Notes under the pieces: generated by a model
The model's input: the letters and a program-made list of their open reading frames with translations, nothing else
Databases searched by the model: none
What the model was told of the DNA's origin: nothing
Made by a program: the position numbers and the translations under genes
Part shown: positions 9,140 to 17,604 of the stretch, piece by piece
Layout: every line of letters begins with the position of its first letter
How positions within the stretch are numbered: position 1 is the first letter of the stretch
Origin: Roseateles violae
Lineage (GTDB): Bacteria; Pseudomonadota; Gammaproteobacteria; Burkholderiales; Burkholderiaceae_C
Direction of reading: 5' to 3'
DNA length: 64,000 nucleotides
Assembly: GCF_030410485.1 (NCBI RefSeq)
Contig: NZ_JAUHHC010000001.1
Coordinates: 868,001-932,000, forward strand

Positions 9140-10045
9140 ATGACCCGGATCGCCGCCCTGCGCCCCGGCGCCACCCTCGGCCTGATCGCGCCGGCCGGCC
9201 CGCCCAAGCCGGGCCAGCTGGAGCAGGTGCCGGCCCTGCTCGAGGCGCATGGCTTCAAGGCGAGGGTCTTCCCCGGCTGCGCCGGCCCGTCCCGGCTGGG
9301 CTTCCTGGCCGCCGACGACGCACAGCGCCTGGCCGATCTGCACGCCGCCTTCGCCGACCCCGAGGTCGAGGCGGTGCTGTGCCTGCGCGGCGGCTATGGC
9401 TGCGCGCGCCTGCTCGACCGCATCGACACCGAACTGCTGCGCCGCCATCCGAAACTGCTGATCGGCTACAGCGACATCACCTCGCTGCACGGCCTGCTGG
9501 ACACGCTGGGCCTGCCGGGCCTGCATGCGCCGATGCCGACCTCGGACCTCTTGGCGCCGGAGGGCGCGGCCGACGCGCGCACCCTGTTCGAGCGCCTGCG
9601 GCGCGGCTACGCGGCCGGCGATGTGATCGCGCCGGCGATGGCGCCGCATACGCTGAGCCAGGGCGAGCGCGCCGAGGGCCGGCTGATCGGTGGCAATCTG
9701 GCCGTGCTGGCCGCCCTGGTCGGCACGCGCTGGCTGCCCGACGCGCGCGGCGCCATCCTCTTCATGGAGGACATCGGCGAGGACCCCTACCGCGTCGACC
9801 GCATGCTGGCCCAGCTGCGCCTGGTCGGCGTGCTGGACCAGGCGGCCGGCTTCCTGGTCGGCAGCTTCAGCGAGGCCGAGGCGCCGGACGAGGTGCTGGC
9901 CGACTATCTGCGCCCGCTGGGCAAGCCCATCCTGGCCGGCTGGCCGTCCGGCCATTGCCGACCCAACGAGCCGCTGCCGCTGGGACTGCGGCTCGTGATG
10001 GATGTGGCGCAAAGGCGGCTCGCCTTGCCGATGGCCCCGCGCTGA
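9140..10045 (+). CDS. ldcA: Muramoyltetrapeptide (LD) carboxypeptidase, cytosolic, S66 family
   Basis: A 301-residue S66 peptidase that removes the terminal D-Ala from murein tetrapeptides during recycling. The Ser-Glu-His triad is visible: S111 (GYSDITS), E210 (FMEDIGED) and H272 (SGHCRPNE). There is no signal peptide, as in E. coli LdcA. ATG 9140 follows TCGGAG and the previous stop; the longer frame from 9104 overlaps the upstream gene and lacks support. It is probably cotranscribed with dadA, which could consume the D-Ala product. A second, exported family member lies at 17605-18648. Confidence 0.88.
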   Translation: MTRIAALRPGATLGLIAPAGPPKPGQLEQVPALLEAHGFKARVFPGCAGPSRLGFLAADDAQRLADLHAAFADPEVEAVLCLRGGYGCARLLDRIDTELLRRHPKLLIGYSDITSLHGLLDTLGLPGLHAPMPTSDLLAPEGAADARTLFERLRRGYAAGDVIAPAMAPHTLSQGERAEGRLIGGNLAVLAALVGTRWLPDARGAILFMEDIGEDPYRVDRMLAQLRLVGVLDQAAGFLVGSFSEAEAPDEVLADYLRPLGKPILAGWPSGHCRPNEPLPLGLRLVMDVAQRRLALPMAPR

Positions 10046-10085
10046 GGCTGCTGGTGCCGGACGGGAGGCCCGGGGCTCACCGGGC

Positions 10086-10544
10086 TCAGGGCTCGATCGG
10101 TGAACCGTCCGTCCTCGTGAAGCGGCGGACTTCGCCCTCGTGATGCAAGACGATGCCGTGATCCGGATAGTGCACGACGCCGCTGTGGGCTCTTGCACCG
10201 ATGACCAGGTAGACGGCATCCTCGCTCGACCGATTCTCCAGGCAGTGCGCAAGCGCATCGCCGGCGGCCCAGGCCGCGGCATCGCCGGCGCGCAGCACGG
10301 TCTCCTGGTCTTCAACAAGCACCAGTTCCCCGGCCAGCACATAGGCGAACTCGTCCTCCGTCTCATGCCAATGCCGATGCGAAGAACGCGAGCCCGGCGG
10401 CAGGCGCTCCAGGCGCACGCCGAACTGCGTGAGCCTCTCTTGCTCGCCGAGCACCAGTTCGGAAAACGGCCCGTCATTCTGGCCGGACAAGCGATTGACG
10501 GCGCCGGCGTGCTCCGTCCATCGACTGACATCGAGCTTGGGCAT
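10086..10544 (-). CDS. Cupin domain protein
   Basis: A 152-residue single-domain cupin. The conserved beta-barrel motifs are present: SSHRHWHETEDEFAYVL with the metal-binding His/Glu set, then G-x-x-x-x-L and a second motif around AGDALAHCLENRS. It is likely a small metal-binding sensor or enzyme of unknown substrate. The start at 10544 has GGAGGA five bases upstream. The frame is open to 10886, but that extension overlaps the next gene and looks non-coding. The local codon use is less GC-skewed than its neighbours. Confidence 0.8.
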   Translation of the reverse strand: MPKLDVSRWTEHAGAVNRLSGQNDGPFSELVLGEQERLTQFGVRLERLPPGSRSSHRHWHETEDEFAYVLAGELVLVEDQETVLRAGDAAAWAAGDALAHCLENRSSEDAVYLVIGARAHSGVVHYPDHGIVLHHEGEVRRFTRTDGSPIEP

Positions 10545-10582
10545 GGGGTCCTCCGGCATCGTTGCGCGATGCTTGCTGCGGG

Positions 10583-10945
10583 CTAAGGCGAAGATGAACG
10601 CTCGCCGACAAGGCTTGCGTGTCGATCGACCGCTTGTCTCGCATGGCGCCGCCTTCGCACCATTGAGTGGACACTCGTCAAGACAGTCGCCCACAGCAGG
10701 CTGTTGCTTGCCCAGGCGAGCAGGAAACCGGCCCAGCCAAGGTCCAGGTCGAAGCACAAGCGTCCCGGCAGCGTCAGCGTGAACGCGAGCGCCGGCACGA
10801 CCGCCGACTGGACCTGGTCCCAGACGGTCCACAGCGCGCGATCCTTGAAGCCCAGCCCCATGGCCACGCCGAGCGACCAGATCCAAAGCAGGGCACTCAG
10901 GGCGGCGTGCGCCAGGGCCCAGATCGCGATCCGCTTAATCCGCAT
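10583..10945 (-). CDS. Small integral membrane protein of unknown function
   Basis: A 120-residue protein with three or four hydrophobic segments (about residues 5-30, 45-60 and 70-92) and a basic, polar C-terminal tail rich in Arg and Ser. I do not recognise the family. Its start overlaps the end of the VOC gene by eleven bases, so the two are probably translated from one message. The base composition is lower in GC than the surroundings, which fits recent acquisition of the 10.1-11.4 kb group. Confidence 0.6.
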   Translation of the reverse strand: MRIKRIAIWALAHAALSALLWIWSLGVAMGLGFKDRALWTVWDQVQSAVVPALAFTLTLPGRLCFDLDLGWAGFLLAWASNSLLWATVLTSVHSMVRRRRHARQAVDRHASLVGERSSSP

Positions 10946-11363
10946 CCGGCTTGCTCACCAGCTCGCCGCCCCACTCGCTGGGCGGCACGTCCGCCACCGA
11001 CTGAGAGAAGACCCAGCAATGCCCAGCCAGGTCTTGCGCCGCGTACTGGCGCTCTCCGTAGGGATGGGTGGTGGGGATGCCGAACACCTTGGCCCCTGCG
11101 GCCACGGCCCGGGCGTAATGCGCGTCGACGTCGTCGACCCTGACCATGATCGAGTGGCAGGCGCTTTCCGCTGCCGTGGGGGCGGGACCGGCTCTCAGCA
11201 CAAGGGCACCGCTGCCGAACTCGAGTTGTGCGCGATGAGAGCCGATGCGCAGGCGAACGGAGAAACCGAAGGCCTCGATCAGCCATTGAGTTGCGGCGTG
11301 GACGTCCGGGTAGGCAAGCTCGGGAATGATCTGGGACCGAGGCATGGAGCGATTGGATTCCAT
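10935..11363 (-). CDS. VOC (glyoxalase/bleomycin-resistance) superfamily protein
   Basis: A 142-residue protein with the paired beta-alpha-beta-beta-beta modules of the vicinal oxygen chelate fold. IIPELAYPDVHAATQWLIEAFGF opens the first module and VRVDDVDAHYARAVAAGA the second. DLAGHCWVFSQ supplies the typical C-terminal strand. The activity cannot be assigned; glyoxalase, dioxygenase or antibiotic-binding roles all occur. The start is at ATG 11363, with an alternative at 11345. It lies upstream of, and overlaps, the small membrane protein gene. Confidence 0.8.
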   Translation of the reverse strand: MESNRSMPRSQIIPELAYPDVHAATQWLIEAFGFSVRLRIGSHRAQLEFGSGALVLRAGPAPTAAESACHSIMVRVDDVDAHYARAVAAGAKVFGIPTTHPYGERQYAAQDLAGHCWVFSQSVADVPPSEWGGELVSKPDAD

Positions 11364-11768
11364 GGCATGACGCCTTCACTGCGGCCTAGGGTCGGCAAGG
11401 GGCTGGCCGCAGGCGCGTCCCCTTGGCGGCGGGCCTAGACATCATTCGCGACCGGTACATCCGGATCGGAGACCTAGTGGCCGGATTGATCCCGTGGGGA
11501 CTTGATGGCGTCTGACGATCATGATGCTGGCTTGAAATCCGAGAGACCGCTGCTGTCGCTCTGATACCGGATCCGTCCGTATGACAAGGCAGCGTGCGCA
11601 TTGCTAGCGTACTAAAGATACACGGCAAATACACGGTAAGAGCCGCGCGGCAAGACCCGGCCCCGCACAGCGCCGCGCACGAGCGCAAAAAAAAGCCCCG
11701 CTGGTTCTCGCCGCGGGGCTTTGGGTATCGACGGCCACCCGGGCCGCAGCCCGGGTGCCGCTGCCGGA
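11364..11768. other. Intergenic spacer, 405 bp, with terminator and short tandem repeat
   Basis: No gene is supported here. The spacer is relatively AT-rich for this window. It contains an imperfect tandem of ATACACGGCAA and ATACACGGTAA around 11618-11639, and the terminator at 11687-11723 that serves the TonB receptor gene. The rest holds no recognised site. Confidence 0.5.
11687..11723 (-). terminator. Rho-independent terminator of the TonB receptor gene
   Basis: On the minus strand AAAGCCCCGC and GCGGGGCTTT form a stem of about nine base pairs around a loop of about eleven bases, followed by a run of eight T. It lies about 45 bases beyond the receptor stop, so it ends that transcript. Confidence 0.85.
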
Positions 11769-14627
11769 TCAGCGGAAGCTGTAGCTGGCCGACAGCACCA
11801 GCGTGCGGCCGAAGGGGTCGGCGACGCGCGGATCCCAGCCGGCACCGACCACGTCGTCGACGTTGTGGTAGGTGAAGTTGGGCGCCTTGTCGAAGAGATT
11901 GCGCAGGCCGGCCGTCAGCGTCAGGTTCTTGACGCCGGTGTAGCTGCCGAACAGATTGAAGGTTGTGTAGCTCGGGATGTCGCGCAGCGGGATGTTGAAG
12001 CGCGTCATGTCCTGGTCCTTGTAGCCCGACTTGTAGATCGTGCTGAAGGTCGTGGCCCAGGCATCGCCCGCCCAGCCGATGTCGAAGCTGAACTTGTCCT
12101 TCAGGTACAGGGTGCGCAGGCCGAAGGCGCCGACATATTGCTGCAGCGGCTGGCTGGCGATCGCGCGCTCCTTGTGGCTGATCATGTGCGTGCCGTCCAG
12201 CTTGGCGGTCCACAGGCCCGAGGACAGCTTCAGCGCGTAGCTGGCGCCGTAGTCCAGGCCCTGGGTCGAGCTGTCGGCCGCGTTGATCCAGCCGGCCTCG
12301 ACCAGGCGGATCTTGTTGGTGGCCGGGTCGCGCAGGAAATGCTCGGCGAACAGGTTGTAGTTGGCCTTCAGCTCACCCAGCGTCAGCTTCTTGATCCGCT
12401 CGTCCAGGTCGACGCGCCAGTAGTCGGCGAACATGGTCAGGTCGCGCACCGGCGACAGCACGATGCCCAAGGTGCCCTGCTTGGACTTCTCGGCCGACAG
12501 GCCCGGGTTGCCCGAGTTGGTGTAGTTCAGGCGGATCGCGCACTGGGTCGGATCGGTCGGGCACAGCACCGGATCGGAGAAGTCCGCCGTGTCCAGCAGC
12601 GGCGCGGTGTTCAGCGCCAGTTGCTGGAAGCTCGGGGCGCGGAAGCCGGTGTTCACCGAGCCGCGGAACAGGATCACGTCGTTCGGCTGGTAGCGGAAGG
12701 CGATCTTGGGGTTGGTCGTGCCGCCGAAGTCGCTGTACTTGTCATAGCGGATCGCCAGCTGCAGGTCCAGGCCCTTCATCACCGGCACGGCCAGCTCGCC
12801 ATACAGCGCGTTGACGTCGCGCGACATCTTCGGAATGGCCGTGTTGCCCGGGCAGTTGTAGACGATGTTGGCGTAGACGGGGTTGTCGGCGTTGATGGTC
12901 GGCGCGAGGCTGTCGCTGCAGGTGAAGCTGCCGGTCTCGGGCGCGAACTTGAAGCTTTCCTTGCGCAGGTCGAAGCCGACGGCGAAGTCCAGCGGGCCGG
13001 CCGGCAGCTTCATCAGATTGCCCGAGATCGCGCCGTCGAACTGCTGCAGCGTGGTCTCGCCGCCCTGCAGCTTGCCGCGCGCCTTGGTCGACTCGATCAG
13101 GTCCATCGCGGCCTGCGTCTGCTTCTCGCCCGGCTTGACCCAGGGGTTGATGGTGCCGGTCTTCAAGGCGTCGACCAGCTTGCCCAGATAGGCGTAGCCG
13201 TCGACCAGATTGGTCCAGGCCTCGCCCTTGGCCGTCGACAGGCCCAGCTTGTAATCGTATTCGCCGACGGTGCCGTCGACACCGACCAGCAGTCGGGCGT
13301 TCTCGGCCACTTGCTCCTGCGTGCGGTAGCCGAAGTCCTGCATGCGCCAGCGGTAGGCGATCGGCTTGGTCGGGTCGAACTCGTTGACGCCGTAGTTCTT
13401 CAGGTTCAGGTAGTAGGGGCCGTTGACCGGGTAATGCGTGCCCGAGGCATTGGTGGTGCTGAACTGGCTGGGCACCAGCTCGGCGGTCACCTCGCTGCGC
13501 GAGGCGCTCAGCTCGATGAAGGCGGTATGGTTGTCGGCGATCTGCAGATTGCCGCGCGTCACCAGGTTGTAGGCCTCCTTGGCCGGGGCCAGCATGTACT
13601 GCGCGCCGTAGTCGGTGTTGCACAGGTACTTGGTCGAGGCGTTCACCGCCGGCGTGACGGTGGCGTTCCACAGCTGCGGCTGGTACTTCACCCCGGTGTC
13701 GATCGAATCGCAGCCGGCTTGGCCGGCCAGCGCCAGCAGGTTGATGCGGGTGTACTTCAGCGGGTCGCCGGTGCCGACGGTGGAGCCGGTCGTGCCGTTG
13801 GCGCCGCCCAGGGCGGTGCCGGCCACGGTCGAGGAGTTGCCGAGGACGTTGGCGAAGGGGTGGCTGGACGAATCCGGCGACAGGAATCGATCCGGCTGGA
13901 AGCCGTTCGCCCATTCGCGGTCGCTGCCGCGCAGGATGTCGTTCTTGTCCAGCGTCAGGCTGGCCATCAGATTGAACTTGTCGCGCTCCAGCGAGCCGAT
14001 GCCGCCGGTGATGCTGGCGCGGCGGGTCGTGCCGGCGCTGTTTTCCAGCGGCTGGGCCCAGTCGACCTTGACGTCGACGCCCTCCATGTCCTTCTTCAGG
14101 ATGAAGTTGATCACGCCGCCGATCGCATCGGTGCCGTAGATGGCCGAGGCGCCGTCCTTCAGCACCTCGATGCGGGACACGGCCGCCATCGGGATCGCGT
14201 TCAGGTCGACCGCGCCGCCGCTCATGCCCTGGGCGGCGATGCGGCGGCCGTTCAGCAGCACCAGCGTGCTGCTCGGGCCCAGGCCGCGCAGATTGGCGTT
14301 CGAGGCGCCGCCGGTCAGGCGGTCGGTGTCGGAGCCGAAGACATTGTTGTTCGAGGTCGCGTTGTCGGCGCCGACGCCGTTGGCGGCCAGCTGGCGCAGC
14401 ATTTCCTCGGCCGAGGTGATGCCCTTGGCGTTCAGGTCGCTGGCGGTGATGACCTGGATCGGCACCGCGCCCTCGTTGGCCAGGCGCTTGATGCTGGAGC
14501 CGGTGACCTCGACTCTCTCGACCTTCTGCACCGGCGCGGTCGGGGTGGTCTGCGCCAGCGCCACGCCCAGCAATTGCGAGCCGAGGCCGACCAGGGCCAG
14601 ACTGCGCGTCAGTTTCTTCAGTTTCAC
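11769..14627 (-). CDS. TonB-dependent outer-membrane receptor
   Basis: A 952-residue TonB-dependent receptor. The signal peptide covers about residues 1-26 (ending GVALAQ). A TonB-box-like VERVEVTGSSIKR follows, then a plug domain (ANLRGLGPSSTLVLLNGRR, IEVLKDGASAIYGTDAIGGVINFILK), and a long beta-barrel ending in an aromatic strand (VLSASYSFR). The GTG start at 14627 has AAGGAG seven bases upstream, which beats the upstream ATG. The substrate is not evident and no siderophore gene is near. It lies beside the murein-salvage genes, so peptides or muropeptides are possible cargo (inference). A terminator follows at 11687-11723. Confidence 0.92.
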   Translation of the reverse strand: MKLKKLTRSLALVGLGSQLLGVALAQTTPTAPVQKVERVEVTGSSIKRLANEGAVPIQVITASDLNAKGITSAEEMLRQLAANGVGADNATSNNNVFGSDTDRLTGGASNANLRGLGPSSTLVLLNGRRIAAQGMSGGAVDLNAIPMAAVSRIEVLKDGASAIYGTDAIGGVINFILKKDMEGVDVKVDWAQPLENSAGTTRRASITGGIGSLERDKFNLMASLTLDKNDILRGSDREWANGFQPDRFLSPDSSSHPFANVLGNSSTVAGTALGGANGTTGSTVGTGDPLKYTRINLLALAGQAGCDSIDTGVKYQPQLWNATVTPAVNASTKYLCNTDYGAQYMLAPAKEAYNLVTRGNLQIADNHTAFIELSASRSEVTAELVPSQFSTTNASGTHYPVNGPYYLNLKNYGVNEFDPTKPIAYRWRMQDFGYRTQEQVAENARLLVGVDGTVGEYDYKLGLSTAKGEAWTNLVDGYAYLGKLVDALKTGTINPWVKPGEKQTQAAMDLIESTKARGKLQGGETTLQQFDGAISGNLMKLPAGPLDFAVGFDLRKESFKFAPETGSFTCSDSLAPTINADNPVYANIVYNCPGNTAIPKMSRDVNALYGELAVPVMKGLDLQLAIRYDKYSDFGGTTNPKIAFRYQPNDVILFRGSVNTGFRAPSFQQLALNTAPLLDTADFSDPVLCPTDPTQCAIRLNYTNSGNPGLSAEKSKQGTLGIVLSPVRDLTMFADYWRVDLDERIKKLTLGELKANYNLFAEHFLRDPATNKIRLVEAGWINAADSSTQGLDYGASYALKLSSGLWTAKLDGTHMISHKERAIASQPLQQYVGAFGLRTLYLKDKFSFDIGWAGDAWATTFSTIYKSGYKDQDMTRFNIPLRDIPSYTTFNLFGSYTGVKNLTLTAGLRNLFDKAPNFTYHNVDDVVGAGWDPRVADPFGRTLVLSASYSFR

Positions 14628-14959
14628 GGAAGTATCTCCTTCAACGACGTTGTGGGGCGGCGCAAAGCGCAGGCAGCATTTCTTTGCATAGCTTTGCAGC
14701 ATGATCGGTGAGGAATCCGGCACGAAGCCATAGGGGCGGACCGCATTTGTTGCGGCGCGCGCAATGAATGCTTGTCGGGCATGCATAACCTGGGGGAATG
14801 CGCGCGATGCCGGCGCGCCCTTCGCCCAGTCGAAGCGCCCATTCCGCCGCTGCTGGCAAGGCGCTCAAACAGTTATGGCCGCTGCGGGCCGGCCCCCTGC
14901 CGCGCGGGCCCGCGGGCCGATACAGTGCGGGCCACATCGTCCCAGCCGCGCAGCCCGCC
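14628..14959. other. Divergent intergenic region, 332 bp
   Basis: The spacer separates the TonB receptor gene from the divergent ornithine-cyclodeaminase-like gene and should hold both promoters. Apart from the Shine-Dalgarno of the receptor (AAGGAG near 14637) I see no convincing promoter hexamers, operator dyad or gene. A locally AT-richer patch (14670-14715) is the likeliest promoter zone. Confidence 0.4.
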
Positions 14960-15883
14960 ATGCAACTGATCACCGAAGCGCAAGTCCGCGCGACCCTCAC
15001 CCTGGACGCCGCCGTGCAGGCGCTGCGCCAGGCCTTTTTGCAGCAGGGCCAGGGCCTGGCCAGCGTGCTGGCGCGCGGCCGCGCCGCCGCCACCCTGGAC
15101 GGCCGGGCTCTGATGGTCAGCGCGATGGGCGCCGTGCTGCCCGAGGTGCTGGGCACCAAGGTCTATTCGACCCTGAACGGCCAGTTCCAGTTCGTCATCA
15201 CGCTGTTCTGCAGCAAGACCGGCGCGCCGCTGGCGACGCTGGAGGCCAACGAGCTGACCCGGCTGCGCACCGCCGCCGCCACCGCGGTCGCCGCCGAGGC
15301 GCTGGCGCTGCCCGAGTCGAAGACGCTGGCCATCTTCGGCGCCGGCACGCAGGCCCGCGCGCATGCCCAGGCGCTGCTGCCGCTGCGCAAGTTCGAGCGC
15401 GTTTTGGTCTGCGCGCGCAGCGGCGCGGGAGAGTTTGCCGCCGAGCTCGCCGCCACCCATGGCCTGCCGGCGCAGGCGGTCGACGCACAGACGGCCGCCA
15501 GCCAGGCCGAGGTGATCGCCACCTGCACCCGCGCCACCGAGCCGCTGTTCGACGGCGCCTGGGTCAAGCCGGGCAGCTTCGTCGCCGCGGTCGGCTCCAG
15601 CAAGCCGGTCGCGCGCGAGCTGGACGATGCGCTGCTGGCGCGCGCTGCGCTGATCGCCGTCGAATGGAAACCGGCCGCCGAGGGCGAGGCGGGCGAGTTC
15701 AAGCGCGCTGCCGCCGGCGTGATCGACCCGGCACGCGTCGCCGAGCTGGGCGCGCTGCTGGCCGCGCCGCGGCCGCGCGGCGAGCGGGACATCGTCGTCT
15801 ACAAGAGCGTCGGCATCGGCCTCGAGGACGTCGCGATCGCGCACTGGATCTACCGCCGCCTGCAGGGCGGAGCCGCGGCATGA
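14960..15883 (+). CDS. Ornithine cyclodeaminase / mu-crystallin family protein
   Basis: A 307-residue NAD(P)-dependent enzyme of the OCD/mu-crystallin family. Members deaminate ornithine to proline or reduce cyclic imines, and some make or break N-substituted amino acids. The Rossmann motif FGAGTQARAHA is near residue 118. The preceding ELTRLRTAAATAVAAEALA segment is characteristic of the family. Substrate specificity cannot be read; an imine reductase or opine-type role is possible. No Shine-Dalgarno is visible before ATG 14960. Its stop overlaps the dacB start (ATGA), so the two genes are coupled. Confidence 0.8.
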   Translation: MQLITEAQVRATLTLDAAVQALRQAFLQQGQGLASVLARGRAAATLDGRALMVSAMGAVLPEVLGTKVYSTLNGQFQFVITLFCSKTGAPLATLEANELTRLRTAAATAVAAEALALPESKTLAIFGAGTQARAHAQALLPLRKFERVLVCARSGAGEFAAELAATHGLPAQAVDAQTAASQAEVIATCTRATEPLFDGAWVKPGSFVAAVGSSKPVARELDDALLARAALIAVEWKPAAEGEAGEFKRAAAGVIDPARVAELGALLAAPRPRGERDIVVYKSVGIGLEDVAIAHWIYRRLQGGAAA

Positions 15884-17328
15884 GGGCCGCGCTGAGCCTG
15901 CTCGCGGCCGGCCTGCTGCTGGCCGGCTGTGCGACCCAGCAGGCGACGACGCCGCCGACCGCTTCGCCGCTGCCGGCCGAGGTCCGGCAGGCGCTGGACA
16001 AGGCGCAGATGAGCGAGGGCGTGCTGGGCATCGTCGCCTTCCCCTTGCACCAGCGCGATCGCGGCCTGCGCTTCAACGCCGAGCGGCCGATGCAGCCGGC
16101 CTCGACGATGAAGCTGCTGACCAGCATCGTCGCGCTGGATCGCCTGGGAGCCAATGCGCGCGGCCGCACCGATCTGCTGATCGACAGCACGCCGGTCGGC
16201 GACGTGCTGCCCGGCGCGCTCTATCTGCGCGGCGGCGCCGACACCGATCTGGACTGGGGTGCCCTGCACATGCTGCTGCGCCAGCTGCGCGAAGCGGGCC
16301 TGCGCGAGATCCGGGGCGGCCTGGTGGTCGACCGCACGCTGTTCCGCCCGGCGCGCATGGACATCGGCGTGCCGCGCTTCGACGAGCAGCCGGAGTTCCA
16401 GTACAACGTGATCCCCGACGCGCTGCAGCTGAACACCAGCGTGCTCGACTACACGATCAGCGCCGACGCCAAGGGCATCAGCGCCCGGGTCAGCCCGGCC
16501 TGGCCCGGCATCGAGATCGATGCGCGCGGCCTGACGCTGAACGAGCTGCCCTGCAAGGACTGGGAGAACGAGTGGCGGGTGCCGGTCACCGAGACGGCGG
16601 GCGGCATCCAGCGCGTGCGCCTGCTGGGCACCTTCCCGCGCAACTGCACGCAAAAGCCCGAGCTGAACCTGGTCGAGCGCCAATGGCTGACCGCCACCGC
16701 CGTGCGCCAGCTCTGGCGCGAGCTGGGCGGCACGATCGCCGGCGGCGACCGCGAGGCGGCAACGCCCGAGCAGGCCCGCATCGTCGCCAGCCACCGCGGC
16801 CGGCCGCTGGCCGAGGTGCTGCGCGGCATGATGAAGAGCTCGGACAACCCGGCAACAAGGCTGACCTATCTGCGCCTGGGTGCCGCCGTTGCCCGCGCCG
16901 AGGAGACGACGCTGGCCGCTTCGGAGCGCGTCGTGCGCGACTGGTTCGCGGCCAAGGGCCTGGACGCCGAGGGCCTGGTGCTCGAGAACGGTTCGGGCCT
17001 GTCGCGCATCGAGAAGATCAAGCCGGCGCAGCTGGCCGGGCTCCTGGCCGTCGCCTGGGACGGCCGCCAGGCGCCCGAGCTGCTCGGCACCCTGCCGATC
17101 GCCGGCGTCGACGGCACCCTGAGCCGGCGCCTGAAGGGCACGCCGGCCGAGGGCCGCGCGCGCCTGAAGACCGGCACCCTGCACAGCGCCGTCGCGCTGG
17201 CCGGCTATGTACCGGACGCCGCCGATCGGCCCTGGATCGTCGTCGCCATGCTCAACGACGAACTGGCCTCGAAGAACGGCCGACCGGTGATCGACGCGCT
17301 GGTCGACTGGGTGGCGCGCCAGCGCTGA
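15880..17328 (+). CDS. dacB: D-alanyl-D-alanine carboxypeptidase/endopeptidase, PBP4 type, lipoprotein
   Basis: A 482-residue class C penicillin-binding protein that trims D-Ala and cuts murein cross-links. The lipoprotein signal ends in LLAGC with Cys17, so it should be anchored in a membrane, unlike soluble E. coli PBP4. The active site is complete: SxxK at 75-78 (ASTMK), SDN at 321-323, and KTG at 430-432. It is translated by overlap with the upstream cyclodeaminase-like gene and is convergent with an exported LD-carboxypeptidase gene. It fits the start of the murein-salvage locus. Confidence 0.9.
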   Translation: MRAALSLLAAGLLLAGCATQQATTPPTASPLPAEVRQALDKAQMSEGVLGIVAFPLHQRDRGLRFNAERPMQPASTMKLLTSIVALDRLGANARGRTDLLIDSTPVGDVLPGALYLRGGADTDLDWGALHMLLRQLREAGLREIRGGLVVDRTLFRPARMDIGVPRFDEQPEFQYNVIPDALQLNTSVLDYTISADAKGISARVSPAWPGIEIDARGLTLNELPCKDWENEWRVPVTETAGGIQRVRLLGTFPRNCTQKPELNLVERQWLTATAVRQLWRELGGTIAGGDREAATPEQARIVASHRGRPLAEVLRGMMKSSDNPATRLTYLRLGAAVARAEETTLAASERVVRDWFAAKGLDAEGLVLENGSGLSRIEKIKPAQLAGLLAVAWDGRQAPELLGTLPIAGVDGTLSRRLKGTPAEGRARLKTGTLHSAVALAGYVPDAADRPWIVVAMLNDELASKNGRPVIDALVDWVARQR

Positions 17329-17447
17329 GCGGCGCCTTGCGGGCCGAGCGCCGGGCCGCTCCCAAGCCGGCCGGCCTCGGCGATGTGCCTGCCCGTCGAT
17401 CCGGCAAGCATCGCCGCCATCAGCCAGAGGCTGATGGCCCTCGCTGG

Positions 17448-17599
17448 CACAAACAGTCCTCAGGACTGTTTGTGTCCGCTCTCGGTCCCCACGGGGAGCG
17501 AGTGCCGCGGCTCCAATCCCGCCTGCGCGGGATTGGACGGCACGAGCGCCATCGGCGTGCCGCCGATGGCCGGCCAAGGTACTCCTTGGACGAGGGGCT
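17448..17599. repeat. Multi-hairpin intergenic element, copy B
   Basis: Five inverted repeats follow one another in the spacer between convergent dacB and the exported LD-carboxypeptidase gene. They are a 13-bp pair (17448-17460/17462-17474), a 10-bp pair with one mismatch (about 17481-17501), a 10-bp pair (17513-17522/17527-17536), another 10-bp pair (17548-17557/17561-17570), and CCAAGG-TACT-CCTTGG (17574-17589) followed by ACGAGGGGCT. The last unit matches copy A (872-896) in loop and flank while its stem differs in a compensated way. The rest of the spacer, 17329-17447, shows nothing recognisable. Confidence 0.6.
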
Positions 17600-17604
17600 T
17601 CAGC

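Noticed and set aside
11721-14711. Long plus-strand frame through the TonB receptor region
   Set aside because: The minus strand encodes a receptor with signal peptide, plug and barrel motifs plus a terminator; the plus frame has no family-like features.
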